Positions 1-5,386 of a stretch of 5,386 nt of DNA are shown here, in pieces; positions within the stretch are counted from its first letter, which is position 1; every line of letters begins with the position of its first letter. The position numbers and the translations under genes are program-made. The notes under the pieces were generated by a model. That model was not told the origin of the DNA and searched no databases. It saw only the letters and a program-made list of their open reading frames with translations. This DNA is from Methanospirillum sp. (GTDB lineage Archaea; Halobacteriota; Methanomicrobia; Methanomicrobiales; Methanospirillaceae): contig JAQVIE010000108.1 of assembly GCA_028695895.1 (NCBI GenBank), forward strand, positions 1-5,386. Reading direction: 5' to 3'.

Positions 1-1765
1 CACCGGGGTGATAGTTACTGATAAAGCCGGCCGGATTCTTTATTCAAATCCTTACGCGGTAAAAGTTCTTGACAGGAAGGCTAAATCCCAAAATGGATCA
101 ATGCTTCAGGATTATGCCGATAATGACTCTGATCTGAATGGATTTATTGAAAAGTGCCTTCAAAGCGATCAATCTGACATGACCAGAGAGATGGTCCTGA
201 AAAGAACTGACGGGTTTCCGATTCCTGTTTTGCTAACTGGTTATCTTTACAAGGGAGAAGATCTCATCCTTACCCTCACTGATCTCTCCGAGGAGAAATG
301 GCTTGCCCATGAGCTTGCAACCGGGCGGATTGTGATGACTACTCTCATTGATGCAATACCTGAAGGAATTTTTCTTTCAGATAACCTGGGAACCATTATT
401 GAGATAAATAAATCCTGCAGGGAACTGACCGGATGGAATGAAGGAACTGATCTCTCCGGAGTGGCTACAGGAATCTTGCCAATGGAGGCATTCGTGAGGA
501 TATGTGAGGCATTACATCTGGCAATTTTTGAAAAACAATCAGTTACCGTGCAACTTGAAGCTGTATCAGATGAGAACAGGAGGCATTACGAGGTGTCACT
601 TACGCCGGTTTATGACAGTTCGAACTCAGTTAACCGTGTTGCCGGCGTCATTCATGATATAACCAGCCGTGAAAACTACCTGAAACAGATAAGAGCACGC
701 GAAGAATATCTCAGGATGGTTCTGGATGGCCTTCCTTTTGCAACTATTGTAATAAATCCGGATCATAAGGTTCTCTCTGTTAACCGGGCACTTTCCATGC
801 TTTTTGAAAGAGAGGTGAATGATCTAATCGGGACAACAAGGCATGGTCATCTTCTTTACCCTGCAGGTGAACGTCCGATGCTCTCTGATCTTATGATTGC
901 AGAGGAAGTTGATGTCCTGCTTGATGAATGGTATGAAGATCTTTACTTATCTTCTCCTACTGTTCCAGGTGCTTATGAGGTCATCGATTTTTTCCCACAT
1001 ATTGGGGAAGCAGGTAAATGGATTAAATGCACGTCAGCCAGGCTGGTTGATGAAAAGGGTATTACTATCGGTGCAATAGAAACATTTGAAGACTTCACAG
1101 ACTTAAAAGCAGCAGAAGATGCCATCCGGATTAGCGAGGAGAGGTTTAAGATAGCATCCCAGATTGCTACTGATTTAATCTTTGAATATGACCAGGATTC
1201 AGACCAGATTTTGTGGTTTGGTGATATTGAGAAATGGCTTGGCCTTGAATCCTCTGGACGTGTTAATTCTCTGACAGGCTGGACCAATCTTATCCATGAA
1301 GAAGATGTTGGAAAGGTAAAAGGTGCCTTTATTCACCATGTTCTAACTGGCGATCCTATCACTGAAGAGCTGCGGATTAAGCACCGGAGTGGTTTATACC
1401 AGACATGGGTGATAAAAGCAGTGGCACTTTACAATGCCAGTTTCCGTCAGATTAAGACTGTTGGTATCGTGTCAGATGTCAGTGAGATTCGGGCAAATGA
1501 GGAAGCTAAGAAAAAGGCCTTGATTACCATTGAAAAATACATTGAACAGTTTGCAATCCTAAATGATCATATCAGAAATCCCCTGCAGGTAATCGCCGGG
1601 TACAATGATCTGCAGGAAGGAGAATATGCCGGGGAAATAGCAAACCAGATAGCCCAGGTCAACAGGATAGTCGATCAACTGGACAAGGGATGGATTGAAT
1701 CAGAGAGTATCAGAGTTTTTCTCAGACGTCACTATGGAATAACCATAAAAGATTCCCAGAAATAG
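1..1765 (+). CDS. Multi-PAS sensor protein with HisKA-like C-terminus (5'-truncated)
   Basis: This is probably a cytoplasmic signal-sensing protein. The frame is open to the left edge (bases 2-7 encode Thr-Gly in frame), and the GTG at base 8 lies inside a typical PAS opening ('TGVIVTDKAGRILYSNPYA'), so the true start is outside the window. Counting from the codon at base 2, 587 residues are visible. I see four PAS-like units: about 1-95, 113-218, 234-372 and 378-500. They are joined by helical linkers of the 'DITSRENYLKQIRAREEYL' type. The last unit resembles the PAS_3 fold ('W.NLIHEEDV', then 'EELRIKHRSGLYQTWV'). No transmembrane segment is visible. The C-terminal 80 residues contain 'LNDHIRNPLQVI' and 'GWIESESIRVFLRRHYGI'. 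The first resembles a histidine-kinase H-box, but Asp522-His523 stand where His-Glu/Asp is usual. The protein ends without an HATPase_c domain (no N, G1 or G2 boxes). It may signal through a partner or be a kinase relic. Ligand and partner are unknown. Confidence 0.93.
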   Translation, partial: TGVIVTDKAGRILYSNPYAVKVLDRKAKSQNGSMLQDYADNDSDLNGFIEKCLQSDQSDMTREMVLKRTDGFPIPVLLTGYLYKGEDLILTLTDLSEEKWLAHELATGRIVMTTLIDAIPEGIFLSDNLGTIIEINKSCRELTGWNEGTDLSGVATGILPMEAFVRICEALHLAIFEKQSVTVQLEAVSDENRRHYEVSLTPVYDSSNSVNRVAGVIHDITSRENYLKQIRAREEYLRMVLDGLPFATIVINPDHKVLSVNRALSMLFEREVNDLIGTTRHGHLLYPAGERPMLSDLMIAEEVDVLLDEWYEDLYLSSPTVPGAYEVIDFFPHIGEAGKWIKCTSARLVDEKGITIGAIETFEDFTDLKAAEDAIRISEERFKIASQIATDLIFEYDQDSDQILWFGDIEKWLGLESSGRVNSLTGWTNLIHEEDVGKVKGAFIHHVLTGDPITEELRIKHRSGLYQTWVIKAVALYNASFRQIKTVGIVSDVSEIRANEEAKKKALITIEKYIEQFAILNDHIRNPLQVIAGYNDLQEGEYAGEIANQIAQVNRIVDQLDKGWIESESIRVFLRRHYGITIKDSQK

Positions 1766-1777
1766 CCTTGGGTTTTT
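1755..1777 (+). terminator. Possible hairpin plus T-run terminator of the PAS gene
   Basis: CCCAG at 1755-1759 can pair with TTGGG at 1768-1772 (four Watson-Crick pairs plus one G-T) around an 8-nt loop, followed directly by TTTTT at 1773-1777. The structure straddles the PAS stop codon (1763-1765), and its T-run overlaps the stop codon of the converging xth gene. The stem is short. Archaeal termination depends mainly on the U-run, so the T-run is the more meaningful part. Confidence 0.35.
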
Positions 1778-2570
1778 ATGGGAATTCCAGGGTCAGAGTG
1801 ACCGGGCAGTGATCTGATCCCAGTATGTCACTCCTTATCCCAGCCCCTGTAATAAATGGTTTTATTGCATTATTGACAAAGAAATAATCTATTCTCCAAC
1901 CAACATTTCGTGATCGTGCCCTGGTCTTATAATCCCACCAGCTGTACCTGTCTTTTTCATCTGAGAACAGCCTGAAGCTGTCATGAAACCCTGCAGCGAT
2001 GACTTTATCAATCCATTCCCGCTCTATCGGCAAAAAACCAGATATCTTCTCATTTTCTTTTGGTCTTGCAAGGTCTATGGGTTTATGAGCTGTATTCACG
2101 TCACCGCAGAAGATGATTTTCTCCCCTGCGGCATCCAGGACTCTGATCTTTTCAAGGAATGCATCATAAAACCTGAGTTTGAATGCCAGCCTCTCTTCTG
2201 ATGCACCTCCATTAGGAAAATACACATTTATCAGGATAAACTCAGGAAACTTAACGGTTATGATCCTTCCTTCGATATCAAACTCCGGGCCGAGTCCTCC
2301 TGTTTCAACAGATTCAGGCTCTGTTTTGGAGTACATTCCGACACCACTATAACCTTTCCGGACTGCCGGGTTTAAATAGAAAAAATATCCGGGGATACGG
2401 GTAATATCGGATTTTAATGTTTGTATATCAGCTTTTGTCTCCTGCAGGCAGAGCACATCAGGCTTTGCATGACTGAATAATCCGGGAAACAAAACCCCTG
2501 GCAGTACCTCTTTTCCGCTTATGGCTCTTATTCCGTTTACATTCCATGAGTAGAGCAAATATTTTTTCAT
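1776..2570 (-). CDS. xth: Exodeoxyribonuclease III / class II AP endonuclease
   Basis: This is a complete 264-residue member of the exonuclease III (EEP fold) family. These Mg2+-dependent enzymes cut DNA 5' of abasic sites in base-excision repair, and many also have 3'-5' exonuclease activity. The length is usual for the family and all signature blocks are present in order: 'SWNVNGIRA' (8-16, Asn10), 'LQETK' with metal-binding Glu44, 'KGYSGVG' (72-78), 'NVYFPNGG' with Tyr117, 'GDVNTAH' with Asp157 and Asn159, 'DLARPKENE', 'YSWWDY', 'NVGWRIDYFF' with Asp228, and 'GSDHCPV' with Asp253-His254. No catalytic residue is missing. The ATG at 2570-2568 begins 'MKKYLLYSWNVNG', the normal family start, and AGGT lies about 10 nt upstream as a modest ribosome-binding site. 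The gene lies 30 bp downstream of the TIM-barrel gene on the same strand and probably shares its transcript. Some archaeal homologues (Mth212 of Methanothermobacter) also cut at deoxyuridine; whether this one does cannot be told from motifs. Confidence 0.96.
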   Translation of the reverse strand: MKKYLLYSWNVNGIRAISGKEVLPGVLFPGLFSHAKPDVLCLQETKADIQTLKSDITRIPGYFFYLNPAVRKGYSGVGMYSKTEPESVETGGLGPEFDIEGRIITVKFPEFILINVYFPNGGASEERLAFKLRFYDAFLEKIRVLDAAGEKIIFCGDVNTAHKPIDLARPKENEKISGFLPIEREWIDKVIAAGFHDSFRLFSDEKDRYSWWDYKTRARSRNVGWRIDYFFVNNAIKPFITGAGIRSDILGSDHCPVTLTLEFP

Positions 2571-2600
2571 ACCCTGCCTGACCTGTTTTGGTTATAATGC

Positions 2601-3323
2601 TTATCCTATTCCAAACCTTCGAAGAGTTATCAGGCTGTTATGGGCTGCCCTGAATGTAGGAGTATCAATCACTCCCCTGGCACCATTTGCGAACATACTG
2701 GCAGCCACCTTTTCAAACTGTATTGTACCCCTGCCTATCTCAAGATGCTCTTCAGAAAACTCCCTGCAATCATACAGGTACAGGCAACGGCTGGCAGCTT
2801 CATGGAGAAACCCGGGAAGGCATCCGTTAACATGGGCATGTCCGATATCAAGGGCCAGGGGAATCTGGGTGATTAGATTGAGATCTTCAGGGTACCTGAC
2901 CATGTATCCTTCATTTTTTCCCATATTTCTGAATAAAAAACGTGTCCCGAACTCATCAGCAGCCCTGATTATATCAACACATGATCTTGCAAGCTGCCTT
3001 TTTGCATGAGATCTGTCAGCCGGCGATGTAATGTACCCTGGATCAACAACCACTTCTGCCCCTATCTCAGAGGCAAATTCGAACTGTTCGGTGATGACAG
3101 CAACTGCTGCCTGTCTGACCGGCTCAAATATGCTTGCAAGGTTTATATCCCGTTGTGGCATCCTTACCATATATTTATAGGGAAATGATTCAAGAAGGCT
3201 GACTGCCGGGATATGGTGAACTCCGCTGTTTACTATCTCAACCCCCCTGGTAAGGGAGCCAATACTTTCAAGGGCGATATCAAGCGGTGTATCCCGCATA
3301 CAGTTGGTTGAAATCCAGAGCAT
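2601..3323 (-). CDS. Endonuclease IV/xylose isomerase-like TIM-barrel protein, probably metal-poor
   Basis: This 240-residue protein resembles the AP endonuclease 2 (endonuclease IV) / xylose isomerase-like TIM-barrel superfamily. Visible landmarks are 'DINLASIFEP' (59-68), 'AEVVVDPGY' (89-97), 'FRNMG' (131-135), 'LALDIGHAHVNG' (156-167), 'LYLYDC' (181-186), 'EEHLEIGRGTIQF' (191-203) and 'GVIDTP' (217-222). Asp159, His162 and His193 fit family metal ligands. Several other expected ligand positions carry different residues: Arg54 for His, Asp94 for His, Arg132 for Glu, Tyr182 for His and Asp220 for Glu. Canonical endonuclease IV chemistry is therefore unlikely, and the true role is unknown. 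It is shorter than typical endonuclease IV (about 280 residues). The ATG at 3323-3321 is the first in-frame ATG after a stop that lies within the upstream TATA box. Ribosome-binding sequence is weak. xth follows 30 bp downstream, suggesting an operon. A sugar-phosphate isomerase/epimerase label would fit the fold but not a proven reaction. Confidence 0.85.
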   Translation of the reverse strand: MLWISTNCMRDTPLDIALESIGSLTRGVEIVNSGVHHIPAVSLLESFPYKYMVRMPQRDINLASIFEPVRQAAVAVITEQFEFASEIGAEVVVDPGYITSPADRSHAKRQLARSCVDIIRAADEFGTRFLFRNMGKNEGYMVRYPEDLNLITQIPLALDIGHAHVNGCLPGFLHEAASRCLYLYDCREFSEEHLEIGRGTIQFEKVAASMFANGARGVIDTPTFRAAHNSLITLRRFGIG

Positions 3324-3373
3324 GGTATCATCAGGGCGTGTACATTGCCTTGCTTTAATGTATGGAAAAGGTT

Positions 3374-3383
3374 CTTTTTATAG
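3374..3383 (-). promoter_or_regulatory. Probable TATA box for the TIM-barrel/xth unit
   Basis: On the minus strand this reads CTATAAAAAG, a good archaeal TATA-like box. Transcription would begin about 25 nt downstream, near 3350-3355, leaving a leader of about 30 nt before the ATG at 3323. The same nine-base core CTATAAAAA occurs upstream of mch (4691-4699), which supports both calls. No clear BRE element is recognised. Confidence 0.45.
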
Positions 3384-3384
3384 T

Positions 3385-3414
3385 ACTCAACAGGTGAGTG
3401 ATCCTTGTTTGATC
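3385..3414. promoter_or_regulatory. Small repeats in the divergent spacer, possible operator
   Basis: A perfect 5-bp inverted repeat, ACTCA-N5-TGAGT (3385-3399), abuts the TATA box of the leftward gene. It is followed by two direct copies of TGATC (3399-3403 and 3410-3414) whose starts are 11 bp apart, about one helical turn. The position between two divergent genes suits a regulator site. Repeats this short arise readily by chance in 130 bp, so this is only a candidate. Confidence 0.2.
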
Positions 3415-3418
3415 GTTA

Positions 3419-3453
3419 CTCTTTTATTCGTGATATATCGTACCTAATGGTAT
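3419..3453 (+). promoter_or_regulatory. Putative promoter and start region of the DUF1858 gene
   Basis: No purine-rich ribosome-binding site precedes the ATG at 3454. An A/T-rich stretch at about 3420-3429 (CTTTTATT) lies about 25-30 nt before the ATG, where a TATA box for a leaderless transcript would sit. GATATATC at 3432-3439 looks more like a TATA box but would place the transcript start after the ATG. TACC-TAAT-GGTA (3441-3452) forms a short inverted repeat immediately before the start codon. The exact promoter is unresolved. Confidence 0.25.
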
Positions 3454-3645
3454 ATGGCATTGTCCAAAGATTCTACGATCTTAGATGTACTGCAGGAAAA
3501 ACCTGATGCAGGTTCAATATTTGCCAGGTTTGGCATGGGCTGTGTCGGTTGTGCTATCGGCCGGGGAGAGACCATTGCAGAAGCAGCAGCAGCACATGGA
3601 ATTCCACTTGACGAGTTATTAAACGCTCTTGGAATCTCCGCATAA
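3454..3645 (+). CDS. Small DUF1858 protein with CxxC (hybrid-cluster-associated disulfide domain type)
   Basis: This 63-residue protein is a single DUF1858 domain. The pattern is characteristic: an N-terminal 'KDSTILDVLQEKPDA' (family 'T..ev....P.a'), then 'FARFGMGCVGCAIGRGET' with Cys30 and Cys33, then 'IAEAAAAHGIPLDELLNAL'. The related family TIGR03980 is described as a redox-disulfide domain associated with hybrid cluster (prismane) proteins. A thiol-redox or metal-binding role is plausible but undemonstrated, and no hybrid cluster protein gene is visible here. There is no signal peptide or membrane segment, so it is probably cytoplasmic. The ATG at 3454 gives the normal family start, and the next in-frame Met (residue 28) is beside the CxxC and too late. 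It stands alone, divergent from the TIM-barrel gene and convergent with mch. Its 'AEAAAAH' stretch is encoded partly by a short GCA-codon run. Confidence 0.9.
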   Translation: MALSKDSTILDVLQEKPDAGSIFARFGMGCVGCAIGRGETIAEAAAAHGIPLDELLNALGISA

Positions 3646-3662
3646 CTTTTTTAATAAAAAAA
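3646..3662. terminator. A/T-rich bidirectional terminator between DUF1858 gene and mch
   Basis: The 22-bp gap between the converging stop codons (3645 and 3668) contains CTTTTTT at 3646-3652 and AAAAAAA at 3656-3662. A transcript from either strand therefore gains a U-run right after its stop codon: six T on the plus strand and seven T on the minus strand. U-runs are the main archaeal termination signal. No GC-rich stem is present. Confidence 0.55.
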
Positions 3663-3667
3663 CAGTT

Positions 3668-4615
3668 TTAGAGATATCCGAATGATTTTAAAGTCACATC
3701 CGGATTTACTTCACCGACATGGTAAACTTTCCCTTCGGTCAGTTCATTTATTGTAACTTCTGCCGGTGAGAAAAGAGCAGTGTCTATCTGGTAAAAGTCA
3801 AAATTTGCTTCCTTGAAAATATCATAGAATGGCTTTCCATATCCCTTTGATTTGTTACTTGGTATTTTTTCAAGAAAGTCAACAATTTCGGGGGCTTTCA
3901 TGGTAAGGTTGATCTGTCCATGATAGATGGTAGCGTCATTGGTAGTTCCCATTGCCTTGGTTGCATCTGCCTTTACCGGTGGTATCGGGGCTGTTCCAAT
4001 TGCTGCGGAGATCTTTTTTGTGTCAAACCCAAGTTCATTCAACTTGTATACAGCAGTCTCAACACAACGTCCGCAGACCTGAATGGATCCAACAAGTGAT
4101 GCGGTGGGTGCTACAACGGCACAGAGGTTTTCAACATCAATATCACAGTCCTTTGCTATCTTTTCCATGACCTCACCGTTTGGAAGGTGATCAGACTCAA
4201 GGGCAATGACTGCGTCATCACTCTCATCCTCGTACCCGATGACTTCATAGGTGTGTTTTGGTTTCAGGGCAAGGGCACGTGCCGGACCTGATCCCATTGC
4301 AAAGTAGTTACCTGCCTTAACTGTCCATCCTGCTTTTTGTGCCCCAAGACATGCGATTGCCGGATAGTCGGTTGATACCTCGATAAATGGCATGGGAACC
4401 TGCTTTACCTGTCCCATCCTGAAATTTACCTCGCCAAGACCCCCCATACAGATCTCAGTAAAAGCCCGTCCTGCAGCATATCCTCCCGTAACAGATACAC
4501 CGCAGTCAACTATCTTTGCACCATTGTCAAGTTCATGATATGCCACATTAAAATCTTCAGAATAATTGGCAAGATTGTCGAATATCTCAAGTGCTAATTC
4601 ATTAACGCTAATCAT
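3668..4615 (-). CDS. mch: Methenyltetrahydromethanopterin cyclohydrolase
   Basis: Mch (EC 3.5.4.27) interconverts 5-formyl- and 5,10-methenyl-tetrahydromethanopterin in the cytoplasm, an early step in CO2 reduction to methane. The 315 residues match the usual length. Characteristic blocks are 'DCGVSVTGGYAAGRAFTEI' (37-55), 'CLGAQKAGW' (89-97), 'NYFAMGSGPARAL' (103-115), 'APTASLVGSIQVCGRCVET' (169-187), 'GTAPIPPV' and 'TNDATIYHGQ'. Arg183 and Glu186 are at the numbered positions I recall as catalytic in the Archaeoglobus fulgidus enzyme. The ATG at 4615-4613 gives the normal N-terminus ('MISVNELALEIFDNL'), with a GGGGGT ribosome-binding sequence 6 nt upstream. It lies 78 bp downstream of the Orc1/Cdc6 gene on the same strand, but a TATA-like box overlapping that gene's stop codon suggests its own promoter. 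Nothing in the protein looks unusual. No other methanogenesis gene is in the window. Confidence 0.98.
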   Translation of the reverse strand: MISVNELALEIFDNLANYSEDFNVAYHELDNGAKIVDCGVSVTGGYAAGRAFTEICMGGLGEVNFRMGQVKQVPMPFIEVSTDYPAIACLGAQKAGWTVKAGNYFAMGSGPARALALKPKHTYEVIGYEDESDDAVIALESDHLPNGEVMEKIAKDCDIDVENLCAVVAPTASLVGSIQVCGRCVETAVYKLNELGFDTKKISAAIGTAPIPPVKADATKAMGTTNDATIYHGQINLTMKAPEIVDFLEKIPSNKSKGYGKPFYDIFKEANFDFYQIDTALFSPAEVTINELTEGKVYHVGEVNPDVTLKSFGYL

Positions 4616-4621
4616 GTTCGA

Positions 4622-4627
4622 ACCCCC
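4622..4627 (-). promoter_or_regulatory. Ribosome-binding site of mch
   Basis: The minus strand reads GGGGGT, 6 nt before the ATG. It can pair with the ACCUCC anti-Shine-Dalgarno end of 16S rRNA, with one G-U wobble. This supports the chosen start and is the clearest ribosome-binding site in the window. Confidence 0.5.
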
Positions 4628-4690
4628 GTGGAGTACCTTAATAGCTCGGATGCAGCGGTATTGAATTCTTCGTTTTGAAGTTTAAGGGGA

Positions 4691-4699
4691 TTTTTATAG
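4691..4699 (-). promoter_or_regulatory. Probable TATA box of mch, overlapping the Orc1/Cdc6 stop codon
   Basis: The minus strand reads CTATAAAAA, and its TAA (4696-4694) is the stop codon of the upstream Orc1/Cdc6 gene. Transcription would begin near 4670, leaving an mch leader of about 50-55 nt. The same core occurs before the TIM-barrel gene. A separate promoter would fit the high expression expected of a methanogenesis enzyme next to a replication gene, but some readthrough is possible. Confidence 0.4.
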
Positions 4700-5386
4700 A
4701 TAGAGAAGGATTTTATCCGGGTCGTAGCGAAGATTAATAAGTCGGGTGCGGCCCCTGCCATCACGAAACTCAAGCTTAATCAGGCGAAGTGAATCCAGTT
4801 TTCTTAAAGCTTCATAATATAATGTGTATCCAAGTTTGAGCCTTTTTTTCACCACTTTATATACTTTTCCAGAGGTCATCTGTTCTTCTTCTCTTGATAA
4901 CTCCACCAGTAAACGCAAAAGTTCTATTTCATCGCGGCGTAGGGCATTAATCGAGTATTTCAGATGAAGATATCTTGATATCCTGTATGCTTTATGAATA
5001 TGTTCTTCACCAATCTCCCTTACCGCGTCTTTTTCTGCATTCAAACCTGCACGTTTGATCATGTCTATGCCAACCCTCATGTCACCAGACCTGAGGGTAT
5101 GATCCACGATAAGGTCCAGGTTCTTGTCAGAGAGTACTCCGGGGTACAAGCCCTGCATGACCCGTTCTTTCAATATCTGAAAGGTTTCATCAACTGAATA
5201 TGGCGGGAAGTATACTTCTGTCGGTGCAAATACTGATGAAACCCTGATATCCAGTTCGCGTGAGAGGTCTACATCCATGTCAGATATGATGACCATGACG
5301 CCAATCCTGGTTCCTGGGTACGTTTCATGGGACCTGAGGAGCAGGTAAAGGATATTATTGAGTTCATTTTCAAAGAGCAGGTAGTT
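4694..5386 (-). CDS. cdc6: Orc1/Cdc6 family replication initiator (5'-truncated)
   Basis: This is the C-terminal 230 residues of an archaeal Orc1/Cdc6 AAA+ protein, which binds replication origins and helps load the MCM helicase. The frame is open to the right edge, where 'LNNILYLLLRSHE' precedes the first visible in-frame ATG (5296-5294). That ATG lies inside the AAA+ domain, so the real start and the Walker A and B motifs are outside the window. Counting from the edge, visible parts are the sensor-1 strand ('GVMVIISDMDVD', 29-40), 'RELDIRVSSVF' (43-53), 'FPPYSVDETFQILKERV' (60-76), and the sensor-2 motif 'SGDMRVGIDMIKRAG' with Arg104. A C-terminal winged-helix DNA-binding domain (about 145-225) follows, ending 'GRGRTRLINLRYDPDKI'. 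The usual family length is about 380-420 residues, so roughly half is missing. Sensor 1 has Asp36 where many homologues have Asn ('ISND'). mch follows 78 bp downstream. Many archaeal origins lie next to orc1/cdc6 genes, usually upstream, which is not in view. Confidence 0.94.
   Translation of the reverse strand, partial: NYLLFENELNNILYLLLRSHETYPGTRIGVMVIISDMDVDLSRELDIRVSSVFAPTEVYFPPYSVDETFQILKERVMQGLYPGVLSDKNLDLIVDHTLRSGDMRVGIDMIKRAGLNAEKDAVREIGEEHIHKAYRISRYLHLKYSINALRRDEIELLRLLVELSREEEQMTSGKVYKVVKKRLKLGYTLYYEALRKLDSLRLIKLEFRDGRGRTRLINLRYDPDKILLYL

Noticed and set aside
8..10. GTG at base 8 as the start of the PAS protein
   Set aside because: The frame is open to the window edge, and the GTG encodes the conserved Val within the first strand of a PAS domain, so it is internal.
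973..1287. Minus-strand open frame of 104 codons inside the PAS gene
   Set aside because: It lies wholly within strongly supported PAS coding sequence, its translation resembles no family I know, and it has no ribosome-binding or promoter context.
2640..2876. Plus-strand open frame opposite the TIM-barrel gene
   Set aside because: It is antisense to a gene with recognisable family motifs. The product has no domain-like pattern and is better explained as a shadow frame.
3432..3439. GATATATC as the TATA box of the DUF1858 gene
   Set aside because: It lies only about 15-20 nt before the ATG, so the expected transcript start would fall after the start codon.
4616..4631. GTTCGAACCCCC, resembling a tRNA T-arm
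   Set aside because: The flanking bases do not form the 5-bp T-stem on either strand, and no acceptor, anticodon or D-arm is present. It is an 8-bp palindrome (GTTCGAAC) beside the mch ribosome-binding site.
4668..4680. CTTC-GTTTT-GAAG hairpin in the Orc1/Cdc6-mch gap as a terminator
   Set aside because: The stem is only 4 bp and no T-run follows on the minus strand. It is too weak to call.
4616..4693. Replication origin next to the Orc1/Cdc6 gene
   Set aside because: The 78-bp downstream gap has no origin-recognition-box repeats or strongly A/T-rich unwinding element. Origins usually lie upstream of this gene, beyond the window.

Overview
The window looks like ordinary chromosomal DNA of a methanogenic archaeon. 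The strongest evidence is a full-length methenyl-tetrahydromethanopterin cyclohydrolase gene (mch) beside an archaeal Orc1/Cdc6 initiator gene, with TATA-type promoters. The multi-PAS protein, with its ending around 'NDHIRNPLQVI' and 'GW.ESE.IR.FLRRH', is of a kind I associate with Methanomicrobiales. Methanospirillum or a close relative is my best guess. The genus is inference; the archaeal methanogen assignment is secure.

Layout, left to right. (1) Bases 1-1765, + strand: the 3' part of a multi-PAS sensor protein whose start lies left of the window. It ends in a helical segment resembling a histidine-kinase dimerisation domain, but no ATPase domain follows. (2) Bases 1776-3323, - strand: a likely two-gene unit. 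An endonuclease IV-like TIM-barrel protein is transcribed first, followed 30 bp later by an exonuclease III-type AP endonuclease (xth). It converges on the PAS gene with a 10-bp gap. (3) Bases 3324-3453: a 130-bp divergent promoter region. (4) Bases 3454-3645, + strand: a 63-residue DUF1858 protein with a CxxC motif. (5) Bases 3646-3667: a short A/T-rich convergent gap, probably a bidirectional terminator. (6) Bases 3668-4615, - strand: mch, complete. (7) Bases 4694-5386, - strand: the 3' part of an Orc1/Cdc6 gene that runs off the right edge.

The genes do not form one pathway. mch belongs to the C1 pathway of methanogenesis, Orc1/Cdc6 to replication initiation, xth to base-excision repair, and the PAS protein to signalling. 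The xth/TIM-barrel pair is the only neighbouring set with a plausible shared function. No mobile element, CRISPR array, tRNA or rRNA was seen, and no gene-free stretch exceeds 130 bp.

I found no convincing new multi-gene system. The observations most worth checking are a marked excess of the palindrome CTGCAG (8 copies, 4 of them inside CCTGCAGG), loss of most expected metal ligands in the TIM-barrel protein, and the displaced H-box histidine in the PAS protein.
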